NCBI GenBank assembly: GCA_045536305.1
Contig: JAZSNH010000029.1
Coordinates: forward strand, 1 to 64,000
From: JAISGQ01 sp045536305
GTDB lineage: Bacteria; Bacillota; Clostridia; Oscillospirales; Acutalibacteraceae
Reading direction: 5' to 3'
Length of the DNA: 64,000 bases
A program made the translations under genes and the position numbers. Positions 51,991 through 60,427 of the stretch are shown in pieces (the stretch's first letter is position 1; every line of letters begins with the position of its first letter). The notes under the pieces were generated by a model, which saw nothing but the letters and a program-made list of their open reading frames with translations, did not search any database and was not told the origin of the DNA.

Positions 51991-52968
51991 TTACACTCCG
52001 TAGGGGGACGGGAACAATTCAAGAGAGATGGTTTCGGGAATAGAGAGCATGATGTTCATGTTCTGAACCGCAAGACCTGCTCCACCCTTTACGGTATCGT
52101 CCAGCGCGGCGGTAAAAACAACGGTGTTTGTTGCAGTGTCATAGCCGACAGAAATATCGGTTATGTTGGTGCCAAGAACATTTGCCGTGCAAACCTCACC
52201 GTGACGGCGGATACGCACAAAGGATTCCCTGCCGTACACCTGCTCGAAGGCCGCGGCAAGATGTGCCTCGGAATAATCGGGACGCATTTTTGCAATGCAG
52301 GAAACGAGAAGGCCGCGAGAGCCTGAAGTATGCTGCTTTACAAGGTTTGATTTTACGCTGTCGCCTGACATTTTGCACAGTATCTGCTCGGTTTCGAGAG
52401 CTTCGCAGGGCTGTTCCTCGAAGGTGTCGGGAACGGAGGCGAGAACAACAATGCTGTCGGTGTACAGCATTCCCGACATAAGCGCCGGACACAGCGCGAT
52501 GGCTGCGGCAACGGCAATGGGTGAAGGCACGGCGATTATAACCTTGCCAACGATATCCTCACGAAGAAGCTCGGGCAGACCGTAAACGGAGGCCTCATGC
52601 AGACCCGGGTATTCGAGAGGATAGCCGAACCACTCGGCGTAGGCTGTTTCGCCCTGAGGACGGTAGTTTGCGGAAAGGTCGATAAATACGCTCTTTTTTC
52701 GGATGCAGAGAGCGGACAGAAGCTCGCTTCTGTTCTGTTCGAGCGCGGAAAAAATAACATCACAGCTTTCTATGACCTCTTCCGTTTCGGTGCAGAGCAT
52801 GTCGCATACCGAGTGAAGCGAGGGGTGAACGGTGCTTATCATTCTGCCCTGTGCGCCTTCTGCGTGGATGGCTGTGATGGCGGCATAGGGATGGTTTGCA
52901 AGCAGACGAACGAGCTGTGCGCCCTTCTTTGTCTCGCCGCCGAGGATCCCTATTTTGAATCTATCCAT
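51991..52968 (-). CDS. ArgC-like protein lacking the catalytic cysteine
   Basis: A 325-aa protein like N-acetyl-gamma-glutamyl-phosphate reductase (ArgC), from the KIGILGG start, YGLPELLRED (residues 129-138) and the C-terminal KGGAGLAVQNMNIML. The catalytic motif N-P-G-C is replaced: A146-V147-P148-S149-P150. The NADP loop GATGYTG has become GGETKKG, losing the middle glycine. Not expected to reduce the ArgB product. Length is near normal. ATG 52968 has GGAGG 8 nt upstream and was used rather than 52983. It follows argH by 59 bp. Confidence 0.85.
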   Translation of the reverse strand: MDRFKIGILGGETKKGAQLVRLLANHPYAAITAIHAEGAQGRMISTVHPSLHSVCDMLCTETEEVIESCDVIFSALEQNRSELLSALCIRKKSVFIDLSANYRPQGETAYAEWFGYPLEYPGLHEASVYGLPELLREDIVGKVIIAVPSPIAVAAAIALCPALMSGMLYTDSIVVLASVPDTFEEQPCEALETEQILCKMSGDSVKSNLVKQHTSGSRGLLVSCIAKMRPDYSEAHLAAAFEQVYGRESFVRIRRHGEVCTANVLGTNITDISVGYDTATNTVVFTAALDDTVKGGAGLAVQNMNIMLSIPETISLELFPSPYGV

Positions 52969-53027
52969 ACAATTGACCTCCATATCAGGTGGGGTTATAT
53001 ACAGAGAACGGAAGTTTTTGCATGAGC

Positions 53028-54398
53028 TTATATCATGTCTCTGATACGCTTTATCTCAGAAAGGACGTTTTCGGGTGCAGGACCGCCTGCGCTCTTTCTG
53101 TCGGAAACGCACTTGTCGAGGTTTATCGCATCGTAAACCTCATCGGTAAAGATATCGCAAACAGCCTTGTATTCCGCGATAGGCAGGGTCTCAAGGGTGT
53201 TGCCCGTTTCAATGCATCTTGCGACAAGAGTGCCTGTTGCCTTATATGCATCGCGGAAGGGAAGCCCCTGCTTGACTAACCAGTCGGCGCAGTCGGTGGC
53301 GTTGATAAAGCCCTTTGCGGCGGCGTTTCTCATATTTCCTTCGAGTACTGTCATAGTCTCAAGCATGGGGGTAAAGGCGGTAAGACACATTGATACTGTG
53401 TCGCAGGCGTCAAAAATTGCCTCCTTATCCTCCTGCATATCCTTGTTGTAAGCAAGAGGCAGGCCCTTCATAACGGTTAGAAGTGTCATAAGATCGCCGA
53501 ATACTCTGCCCGATTTGCCGCGCACAAGCTCTGCAATATCGGGGTTTTTCTTTTGAGGCATGATGGAGGAGCCGGTGGAGAATGCATCGGACAGTTCCAC
53601 AAACTTAAATTCCCATGAACACCAAAGGATTATCTCCTCTGCAAAACGGGAAAGGTGAACCATTATTATCGACAGGCATGATGCCAGTTCAAGGCAGAAA
53701 TCGCGGTCGGAAACTCCGTCGAGAGAATTGCGCGAAAATTCGAACATACCCAGATTCAGTGCGGTCTGCATACGGTCGGTGGGATAGGTTGTGCCTGCAA
53801 GCGCGCAGGAACCGAGGGGTGATACGCTCATTCTTCTCTTGCAGTCATCGAGTCTGCCGATGTCACGCAGGAGCATGTCTGCGTAAGCAAGAAGATGATG
53901 ACCGAAGGTGATCGGCTGTGCACGCTGGAGATGAGTGTAACCGGGCATTACAGCGGAAGAATGAGCCTCTGCCTTATCGCAGAGGACCTTTATAAGAGAT
54001 ACGATCTGTTCCTTAAGGCTGTCGCACTGCTTGATAAGGTACAGACGTATATCGAGAGCGACCTGATCGTTGCGGCTGCGTGCAGTGTGCAGACGCTTGC
54101 CGGTATCGCCCAGACGAGCGGTAAGCTCGCCTTCTATAAAGGTGTGGATATCCTCTGCAGACATATCTATCTCCAGCCTGCCGTCTCTTATATCCTGATA
54201 AATACGCTTTAGTTCACCAAATATTATGTCCGCTTCGGATTTTTCGATTATCCCGCAGCTTCCGAGCATGTGGACATGAGCCATGCTGCCTTCGATATCC
54301 TCGCGCCACATACGGCTGTCAAAGGAAATGGATGAGTTAAAATCGTTTGTGATTTCCGAGACGCTTTCGCTAAAACGTCCCTGCCAGAGCTGTTTCAT
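53028..54398 (-). CDS. argH: Argininosuccinate lyase
   Basis: A 456-aa lyase that splits argininosuccinate into arginine and fumarate, the last step of arginine synthesis. The fumarase-type signature GSSIMPQKKNPD is near residue 273, with TARSRNDQVA near 107 and YTHLQRAQP near 155. ATG 54398 has AAAGGA 8 nt upstream; a longer frame from 54452 was rejected. It precedes the ArgC-like and ArgD-like genes on the same strand. Confidence 0.96.
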   Translation of the reverse strand: MKQLWQGRFSESVSEITNDFNSSISFDSRMWREDIEGSMAHVHMLGSCGIIEKSEADIIFGELKRIYQDIRDGRLEIDMSAEDIHTFIEGELTARLGDTGKRLHTARSRNDQVALDIRLYLIKQCDSLKEQIVSLIKVLCDKAEAHSSAVMPGYTHLQRAQPITFGHHLLAYADMLLRDIGRLDDCKRRMSVSPLGSCALAGTTYPTDRMQTALNLGMFEFSRNSLDGVSDRDFCLELASCLSIIMVHLSRFAEEIILWCSWEFKFVELSDAFSTGSSIMPQKKNPDIAELVRGKSGRVFGDLMTLLTVMKGLPLAYNKDMQEDKEAIFDACDTVSMCLTAFTPMLETMTVLEGNMRNAAAKGFINATDCADWLVKQGLPFRDAYKATGTLVARCIETGNTLETLPIAEYKAVCDIFTDEVYDAINLDKCVSDRKSAGGPAPENVLSEIKRIRDMI

Positions 54399-54649
54399 AT
54401 ATATCGTCCTTTCGAAGACTAATAATGCCAAAAGTTTTGCCCGCTTTTTCAAAAGCGGTGGGGGTCAAGGGGGCAAAGCCCACTTGCAGGAGTTTGGGGA
54501 CGGAGTCCCCAACTTATCGTGTTTTCAAATGCAGGCGAACCGCCTGCATTATTTATTCGTTGAGAGTTGGTGGCTTCGCCCCCAAGCCCCTATTCAAGGG
54601 TTTCACCCTTGAAAATCCCACCAAAGGAACACAGTTCCTTTGGAATCCA
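54399..54649. repeat. Palindrome-rich intergenic repeat
   Basis: No gene. It holds stacked small hairpins, such as TTGGGGACGGAGTCCCCAA, TGCAGGCGAACCGCCTGCA and CCAAAGGAACACAGTTCCTTTGG. The GC and symmetry differ from neighbours, like clostridial intergenic repeat units. No second copy was noticed in this window. Confidence 0.7.
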
Positions 54650-54841
54650 TTATTTTTTTGTTTTGCCCAATATCCCTATCATACCGCAGCCGACGGCAAT
54701 GGTGCCGTAGCCGAGCACCTCAAGCAGTACGCGCCAGAAGCCGTTGAGCTCTGATGGGAAGAGTATCCTTGAAAACAGGGCAAGCAGTATGCCTGCAATT
54801 ATAACAAGGGCGGAAAGAATATATTTTTTGTATTTGTTCAA
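54650..54841 (-). CDS. Small two-helix membrane protein
   Basis: A 63-aa protein with helices at about residues 8-28 and 38-58. It is basic at both ends. It starts 86 bp downstream of the argG stop and behind a terminator. AGGTGATATGCC before the ATG is a usable SD. No family recognised. Confidence 0.6.
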   Translation of the reverse strand: MNKYKKYILSALVIIAGILLALFSRILFPSELNGFWRVLLEVLGYGTIAVGCGMIGILGKTKK

Positions 54842-54856
54842 GGCATATCACCTGCG

Positions 54857-54892
54857 AAAAAAGGGATCGGCATCATTATAACACCGATCCCC
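54857..54892 (-). terminator. Terminator after argG
   Basis: GGGATCGG (54863-54870) and CCGATCCC (54884-54891), followed on the minus strand by TTTTTT. Confidence 0.92.
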
Positions 54893-54927
54893 TGAATTTT
54901 CATTATAAATATGTTAATTTAACGATA

Positions 54928-56136
54928 TTATTTGCCGTCCTTCATAGCCTTGACCTTGATGGGAAGACCGAAGAGGTTGATGAAGCCCTGGGAATCCATC
55001 TGATCGTAGACATCGTCCTCTGCAAAGGTAGCGATATCCTCATCGTAGAGAGAGTAGGGACTCTGCATGCCCATATCGATGATGTTGCCCTTGTAGAGCA
55101 TTACCTTGACATCGCCGGTAACGGTCTGCTGAGTGCTTTCGACAAATGCATCCAGAGCCTCGCGAAGCGGAGTGAACCACTGACCGAAGTATACGAGCTC
55201 GGAATACTTGAGAGCGACCATTTGCTTGTAGTGCTGGGTGTCGCGGTCGAGGCAGAGCTCTTCGAGCTTTGCATGAGCGTGGTAAAGAATAGCACCGCCG
55301 GGAGTCTCATAAACACCGCGGCTCTTCATACCGACAAGACGGTTTTCGACCATATCGATAATGCCTATACCGTTTGCACCGCCAAGCTCATTGAGCTTTG
55401 TAAGAAGCTCAACTGCGCCCATTTTTTCACCGTTTACAGCAACAGGATTGCCCTTTTCAAAGCTGATGGTTACCTCTGTGCCCTTATCGGGAGCTGCCTG
55501 AGGAGTTACACCAAGCTCAAGGATCTCGTCATACTTGGGTGCGTTTGCGGGGTTTTCGAGGTCAAGACCCTCGTGGGAAAGATGCCAGAGGTTCTTGTCC
55601 TTGGAATAGCTGGTCTCACGGTTTATTTTAAGAGGAATATTATGTGCCTCGGCATAGTCGATCTCTTCGTCACGGCTCTTGATGTCCCAGATTCTCCAGG
55701 GAGCGATGATCTTCATATTGGGAGCGAAGTGCTTGATAGCCAGCTCAAAGCGAACCTGATCGTTGCCCTTGCCGGTGCAGCCGTGGCAGATAGCGTCAGC
55801 GCCTTCTGCGAGAGCTATCTCGACGATCCTCTTTGCGATGATGGGACGTGCAAAGGAGGTGCCGAGAAGGTATTTGCCCTCGTAAATTGCGCCTGCCTTC
55901 ATGGTGGGGAAGATATAATCCTCGACAAATTCCTTGTTGAGGTCTTCGATGTAAAGCTTGGAAGCGCCTGTCTTTATAGCCTTTTCCTCAAGACCGTCAA
56001 GCTCGGTGCCCTGTCCGACGTCGCCGGATACTGCGATGACCTCGCAGTTATCATAGTTTTCCTTGAGCCAGGGGATGATGATGGAGGTGTCAAGGCCGCC
56101 GGAGTAAGCCAGTACTACTTTCTTGATGTCGCCCAT
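54928..56136 (-). CDS. argG: Argininosuccinate synthase
   Basis: A 402-aa ATP-dependent enzyme that joins citrulline and aspartate. The pyrophosphatase loop AYSGGLDTS is at residues 10-18. The GCTGKGNDQVRFE motif is near 115 and SPYSLYDED near the C-terminus. ATG 56136 has AAAGGA upstream; the 56145 start leaves too little space. Its promoter region has a perfect ARG box. Confidence 0.97.
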   Translation of the reverse strand: MGDIKKVVLAYSGGLDTSIIIPWLKENYDNCEVIAVSGDVGQGTELDGLEEKAIKTGASKLYIEDLNKEFVEDYIFPTMKAGAIYEGKYLLGTSFARPIIAKRIVEIALAEGADAICHGCTGKGNDQVRFELAIKHFAPNMKIIAPWRIWDIKSRDEEIDYAEAHNIPLKINRETSYSKDKNLWHLSHEGLDLENPANAPKYDEILELGVTPQAAPDKGTEVTISFEKGNPVAVNGEKMGAVELLTKLNELGGANGIGIIDMVENRLVGMKSRGVYETPGGAILYHAHAKLEELCLDRDTQHYKQMVALKYSELVYFGQWFTPLREALDAFVESTQQTVTGDVKVMLYKGNIIDMGMQSPYSLYDEDIATFAEDDVYDQMDSQGFINLFGLPIKVKAMKDGK

Positions 56137-56190
56137 TGTGAACATATCCTTTCATGGAAAAATTTATTACGCTCATGATTATACACCGTT

Positions 56191-56227
56191 TATGCAAATA
56201 TTCAAGTGATTTCTGAATATTTATTCA
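56191..56227. promoter_or_regulatory. ARG boxes upstream of argG
   Basis: TGAATATTTATTCA at 56214-56227 fits the ArgR/AhrC box TGAATWWWWATTCA at every position. A weaker half match TATGCAAATATTCA lies at 56191-56204, 23 bp centre to centre. A pair of boxes is the usual layout for ArgR repression. Confidence 0.8.
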
Positions 56228-56343
56228 CGTTTGTATACATTGACAAAACCGCCCTGCAGCAAAGGGGAGAAAATGGGAAGTTTTGCAGTCGCAGGGGTAT
56301 TATACACCATAAATACAGCTTTTTCAATGCGTATGCATAATTC

Positions 56344-56372
56344 TTGACGCTGACACAAAGACAGTGTATAAT
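56344..56372 (+). promoter_or_regulatory. Promoter of zinc-ribbon membrane protein
   Basis: TTGACG (56344-56349) and a perfect TATAAT (56367-56372) spaced 17 bp. Confidence 0.85.
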
Positions 56373-56404
56373 TAGTTCCAATATGCATCTGAAAGGTGAT
56401 AAAT

Positions 56405-57658
56405 ATGAATTGTACACATTGCAATGCTGCTTTGCCTGAGGGAGCAAAGGTATGTGAATACTGTGACTGCCCGATCGAAGCAAAAAAATCGGGGAATAGA
56501 AAACGCAGGGTTATCGGTATTCTGTATGCGGCTGCCGCCTTTCTGCTGATTTTACTGCCCTTTCTCGGAAGTGACATTATGGGAGATAAGGGAGTTCTAC
56601 TTACGCGGCTTATTCAAAGCGAGTACGGAGCCATGGACGATACTGCTGCCGCCTTTTCTATAATTTTAAGTGCAGTTGATTCTCTCGATTATACGGTGTT
56701 TTCTGCCGCAGGGCTTATGATGGCAGTGGCGGCATTGGCTCTGCTGCTCAATAAAAAGGGTGCTTACAAGGCCGCTGTGACAAGCGGCATTGCAGGGCTT
56801 GCGGCAGTTTGCTATGCGTCATTTATGATAATTGTGATGTCCGCATTTCCTCAGCTTCTGGTCTCGGCGTACACACCCGAGGAGCAGATTGTTGAGATAG
56901 CTGCAAAAATTATACGAAGTGAGCCTGTATTCATTGCACGCTGTATCGTTGCCGCTCTTTGCACAGCGGCACTGATAATACCGACCTTTATTCTGACCGT
57001 AAAAGCAAGAAAGAGCGGAACTGATGAGCCGGCTTTCTGCAAAAAGATGGAGAGAAGCACAGCTTCTCTTATGACCCTGCTTCCTCTGCTGAGTATTGTA
57101 CTGAGGCTCAAGGATATGATGAAAAATCTATTTGCCGTAAGGATGGGGGCAGATGCATTGGCAGCAAGCGGCATTGCAGACGCGGCAGTTGCAAACTTTA
57201 TCGGAGTTTCTGCTGTTATGCTGCTTATTATTACCGTTTACTGTGTACTGATGAAGAAGTTCAGATATCCGCTGTTTATATTCCCCGGACTCGGTGCGCT
57301 GATGGTTTACGGAATTTATGGCCTTTTGCGTTGTTTTTCGCAAAAAGATATGTATACTATCTATGGCCGCGAAGATGTATACGGTATGGTAGGTCAGGCG
57401 GTTATTCCCAAGGCGTTTGGTGTGATATTGCTGCTTGTCGCCGTTTATTTCTGGATAGCCGCCACCGCCAGAGGCGGTATGCGTGCATGGGGGCAGATAA
57501 TTTTTGCGGTGAGCTTTATAATCCTTGTTTTTATGCTTGAGACTATAATGGTGACTGTATTAAAAATGGGATTTTCATTCCCCCTTGCTGAAATAGTTAT
57601 CGGCAGCGGCATGCTCGCCGCGGCGATTCCGCTGAGCATAAGAAAAAGGGAAAATTGA
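56405..57658 (+). CDS. Zinc-ribbon polytopic membrane protein
   Basis: A 417-aa protein. Residues C3, C6, C17 and C20 form a zinc ribbon. The rest holds about eight to nine transmembrane segments, the first near 37-56. No family recognised. ATG 56405 has AAAGGTG 6 nt upstream. It stands alone with its own near-consensus promoter, opposite argG. Similar short-ribbon membrane proteins appear at 1 and 6.8 kb. Confidence 0.75.
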   Translation: MNCTHCNAALPEGAKVCEYCDCPIEAKKSGNRKRRVIGILYAAAAFLLILLPFLGSDIMGDKGVLLTRLIQSEYGAMDDTAAAFSIILSAVDSLDYTVFSAAGLMMAVAALALLLNKKGAYKAAVTSGIAGLAAVCYASFMIIVMSAFPQLLVSAYTPEEQIVEIAAKIIRSEPVFIARCIVAALCTAALIIPTFILTVKARKSGTDEPAFCKKMERSTASLMTLLPLLSIVLRLKDMMKNLFAVRMGADALAASGIADAAVANFIGVSAVMLLIITVYCVLMKKFRYPLFIFPGLGALMVYGIYGLLRCFSQKDMYTIYGREDVYGMVGQAVIPKAFGVILLLVAVYFWIAATARGGMRAWGQIIFAVSFIILVFMLETIMVTVLKMGFSFPLAEIVIGSGMLAAAIPLSIRKREN

Positions 57659-58034
57659 TCTGTCGGCAAAATGCCCGCGCTTTGTCCCTTTTCTGCTTTC
57701 CCTGTCTTTCTTTATATCTCTTTTTATATCTCTCCCTCCAAGAAAAAGGCTCAGCGAAAACGGGAAGAAAACAGGCTCCCTCTGATGAGGGAGCTGTCAC
57801 GCAGTGACTGAGGGAGAGAAACAACACTGACGAGGTAAGCTTTATTGACAGCTTACAACAAGGCAAATATTCCTCTTGAAAAAGCTCTCTGTTTCCTGCG
57901 CTCTCTCTGTCTTTCTTTATATCATATCTCTCCCTCCAAGAAAAAGGCTCAGCGAAAACGAGAGGCAAGAAAAAGCTCGGCGAAAATGGGAGGCGTTAGG
58001 GAGGTTATCCGAAGTTCTAAAAAAACAGACTCCT
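57659..58034. repeat. Non-coding region with MITE copy C and a 34-bp direct repeat
   Basis: MITE copy C starts at 57774 with GGCTCCCTCTGATGAGGGAG. A 34-bp direct repeat (TCTCTCCCTCCAAGAAAAAG followed by GCTCAGCGAAAACG) is at 57729-57762 and 57927-57960, flanking it. The right MITE end with CATCAGAGGG is missing here. Confidence 0.8.
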
Positions 58035-58053
58035 TTATCGGGAGTCTGTTTTT
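58021..58053 (-). terminator. Terminator at the end of dusB
   Basis: AAAAACAGACTCC and GGAGTCTGTTTTT arms; the dusB stop codon is in the loop. On the minus strand a T-run follows. Confidence 0.8.
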
Positions 58054-59027
58054 TTCTTTTCTGCGTCCTTGATAAGCACCGCTTCTGTCAGCGCCGCCAT
58101 ATCGGAGAGCTTTTCAAGAGTTCCGCACATTCTGCGAAGAGAAGCGGCACCTGCAAGACCTGTCATATACCATGCGGTGTGCTTTCGTGCTTCTCTCATG
58201 CCTACCCTCTCGCCCTTGTACTCGCAGAGCTTGATGATGTGATTGTTCATCACCCTCAGCCGTTCCATAAGGGGCGGAGTATCGACAACACGGCAGTCAT
58301 TAAGCCATGCGTTTATCTGCATAAATATCCACGGATTTCCCAATGCGCCTCTGCCCACCATGACCGCATCACAGCCTGTTTCCTCCAGCATGTGAACCGC
58401 ATCCATGGCTCCGTTTATGTCTCCGTTGCCGATAACGGGAATACTGACTGTATTTTTTACTTCCTTTATTACATTAAGATCTACGGGAGGAGCGTACATC
58501 TGCGCTCTTGTTCTGCCGTGAACGGTTATGGCGGCGGCACCTGCGGCCTCTGCCCTCTTTGCAACCTCAACAGCGGTAAGGCAGTTTTCGTCCCAACCTT
58601 TGCGGATTTTGACTGTTACCGGTACATTGCCTGCGGCTCTGACCACCTCTGCGACCATTCTGCCGCACAGCTCGGGGTTTTTCATCAGCGCACTGCCGCC
58701 GCCGTTGCCGCTTATCTTCGGCGCAGGACAGCCCATATTTATATCTATCGCCTCGGGATTGCTTTCAAGCGCCTTTTCAACCGATGCAGCGACGATAAGC
58801 GGGTCATCGCCGAAAAGCTGTATCGCCATGGGGCGCTCCTTTTCAGATATCTGCATAAGTGCGGCGGATTTTCTGTCGTGCATGGTTATTCCCTTGCCCG
58901 ATACCATTTCGCTGACGCACCACGCCGCACCGTAGCCGACGCACAGCTCTCTGAAGGCGCGGTCGGCAACCCCTGCCATGGGAGCCAGTATAACCTTGCC
59001 CGAAAGCTCGGTATTTCCAATCTTCAT
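58035..59027 (-). CDS. dusB: tRNA-dihydrouridine synthase DusB
   Basis: A 330-aa FMN enzyme that reduces uridine to dihydrouridine in tRNA. The APMAGVADRAFR start, catalytic C100 in DINMGCPAPKI, and VKIRKGWDE and IGNGDING motifs identify it. ATG 59027 is preceded by GGAGAGATATACT (SD GGAGAG). It is transcribed alone. Confidence 0.95.
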   Translation of the reverse strand: MKIGNTELSGKVILAPMAGVADRAFRELCVGYGAAWCVSEMVSGKGITMHDRKSAALMQISEKERPMAIQLFGDDPLIVAASVEKALESNPEAIDINMGCPAPKISGNGGGSALMKNPELCGRMVAEVVRAAGNVPVTVKIRKGWDENCLTAVEVAKRAEAAGAAAITVHGRTRAQMYAPPVDLNVIKEVKNTVSIPVIGNGDINGAMDAVHMLEETGCDAVMVGRGALGNPWIFMQINAWLNDCRVVDTPPLMERLRVMNNHIIKLCEYKGERVGMREARKHTAWYMTGLAGAASLRRMCGTLEKLSDMAALTEAVLIKDAEKKKTDSR

Positions 59028-59100
59028 AGTATATCTCTCCGTTTCGAAGCTTTTGATATTTTAGCATAAAGTGACCGATGTATCAAGCGTCAAAAGTCAA

Positions 59101-59135
59101 GTGCCGCCGCAGCGGAGATTCCGTCACGGCGGCAC
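59101..59135 (-). terminator. Possible terminator after the lipoprotein gene
   Basis: GTGCCGCCG and CGGCGGCAC arms with an inner hairpin, 15 bp past the lipoprotein stop. The T-run is broken (TTGACTTTTG), so weak. Confidence 0.5.
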
Positions 59136-59149
59136 ATATCATCAAAATT

Positions 59150-59794
59150 TCAAGGATTCTTTTTAAGCACAAGCTCTGCCCTGTCGCCTGTCAGCTCGTC
59201 GGTGTAATAAATCGTCAGCGTATCGCCCGAAAGACTGCACTTTGCGGCCTCGTCGGAGGATGCGCCCTCTGCGAAAAGTACAAGCTCTTCGCCTGTAAAT
59301 GAAAAGCTGTCAAGGTCGCGGTAATCGGAGAGCGAGCAGTCACTGTTCAGAGTAAAGAACAGGGTGTCGCCATCGTACCATGAGCCGAAGATACCTTCAT
59401 CTGACGTGCCCTTTTCGGGAAGTCCCGTACCGCCTGCAATGCCTTCGGCAGAACGGCAGTAATATTTTCTCGAGGTAAAATATCCGCCGATATCGGAGGA
59501 TAGCCTGAGGATGTTGCCGTCTGTGTAAAATTCGAGCGAGGCGGTGCTGCCGGGGAGCATAGTATCCCATGTGATGGTGCTGCCCTCTATCTTGTAGAGG
59601 GAGCTGTAATTATTTGTGCCTGTGACGGTGCCGTCTGAGTGAATGCTTCTGTATGGAGCGCCGCTGTAGGTGTACCAGTCGCCGAGAATAAGCTCGGTGA
59701 CTGTTTTTTCGGAAACAGCTTTACCGCACCCGATAAAGGTGAGCAGGCAGACAATTGTCAGAACAGCAAGAAAAACAGATAGCAGTTTTTTCAT
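59150..59794 (-). CDS. Lipoprotein of unknown function
   Basis: A 214-aa lipoprotein. Lipobox FIGC with C23 follows the hydrophobic signal. The mature part is made of two similar beta-rich lobes, each with a LGDWYTY- or FGSWYDGDTL-type start, suggesting a lipocalin-like or repeat fold. ATG 59794 with GGAG 9 nt upstream was chosen over 59857. Transcribed with queT upstream on the same strand, 52 bp apart. No family recognised. Confidence 0.72.
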   Translation of the reverse strand: MKKLLSVFLAVLTIVCLLTFIGCGKAVSEKTVTELILGDWYTYSGAPYRSIHSDGTVTGTNNYSSLYKIEGSTITWDTMLPGSTASLEFYTDGNILRLSSDIGGYFTSRKYYCRSAEGIAGGTGLPEKGTSDEGIFGSWYDGDTLFFTLNSDCSLSDYRDLDSFSFTGEELVLFAEGASSDEAAKCSLSGDTLTIYYTDELTGDRAELVLKKNP

Positions 59795-59846
59795 TTTTGT
59801 ATTCTCCGAATCGTAGAATAAAATAGAGTTATCAAAAAACATAAAT

Positions 59847-60356
59847 CTATGATTCAAATAACCGGACCTTCCTGAGTGAGAGGAACAGAAGAGTTCCGAG
59901 AACAGACACTGTGATAAGCTCGCCCAGCCCTACTGCCGCAGCACAGTAAAGAAAAGTACCTGCACCAAAGAACAGTGTCAGCTCACCGCCGACGATAAGA
60001 GCATTGAAAATAACGGGAGACAGCAGGGACAGCACGGGAACAGAGCCAATTACAGCCGTATTTCTCAGAAGCCTTGTGCATAAAGCGGCAAGCAGGGTCG
60101 CAAGGGTTCCGAAAAGGATGTCCACAGGAAGGGTGACTCCCATGCTCATGCCGATTACATTCGAAATAAGACAGCCCAACGCAAGTCCGGGCACTGCCGC
60201 AGGAGTGAGTAAAGGCGTAACGGTCAGAGCTTCGGAAACGCGAAGCTGTACGGGACCGAAGGAAAGGGGCGCAAAGCACAGCGTCAGGATCGCATAAAGC
60301 GCGGCTATTATCGCGCCCTCTGCCATCGAGCGGACGGTAGTGGTTGTTTTTTTCAT
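59847..60356 (-). CDS. queT: QueT-type queuosine precursor transporter S component
   Basis: A 169-aa membrane S subunit of an ECF transporter. The signature FGPVQLRVSEALTVTPLLTP (residues 33-52) and LGCLISNVIGMSMG are typical of QueT, which imports queuosine precursors such as preQ1. Five or six helices are visible. A preQ1-like RNA leader lies just upstream. It needs a shared ECF energising module, not in this window. Confidence 0.9.
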   Translation of the reverse strand: MKKTTTTVRSMAEGAIIAALYAILTLCFAPLSFGPVQLRVSEALTVTPLLTPAAVPGLALGCLISNVIGMSMGVTLPVDILFGTLATLLAALCTRLLRNTAVIGSVPVLSLLSPVIFNALIVGGELTLFFGAGTFLYCAAAVGLGELITVSVLGTLLFLSLRKVRLFES

Positions 60357-60370
60357 TTTTAATTCTTCTT

Positions 60371-60420
60371 TCGTAGTTTTATTTATTTATACAGTCAGGA
60401 TTTTGCGAACTGGCTGTTTT
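60371..60420 (-). ncRNA. Candidate preQ1-I riboswitch upstream of queT
   Basis: On the minus strand a P1 stem ACAG-CAG/CTG-CTGT (60417-60410 with 60398-60391) encloses an AGTTCGCAAAATCC-type loop. An A-rich tail AAATAAATAAAACTACG follows, close to the preQ1-I pattern of GTTC(G)CA loop plus AAAAAACTA tail. The SD GAAAGAAG overlaps the tail, so preQ1 binding would hide it. Confidence 0.7.
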
Positions 60421-60427
60421 TATATAA

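Noticed and set aside
57876..59069. A 397-aa open frame opposite dusB
   Set aside because: Antisense to DusB with its catalytic motifs; starts inside the MITE and has no family likeness.
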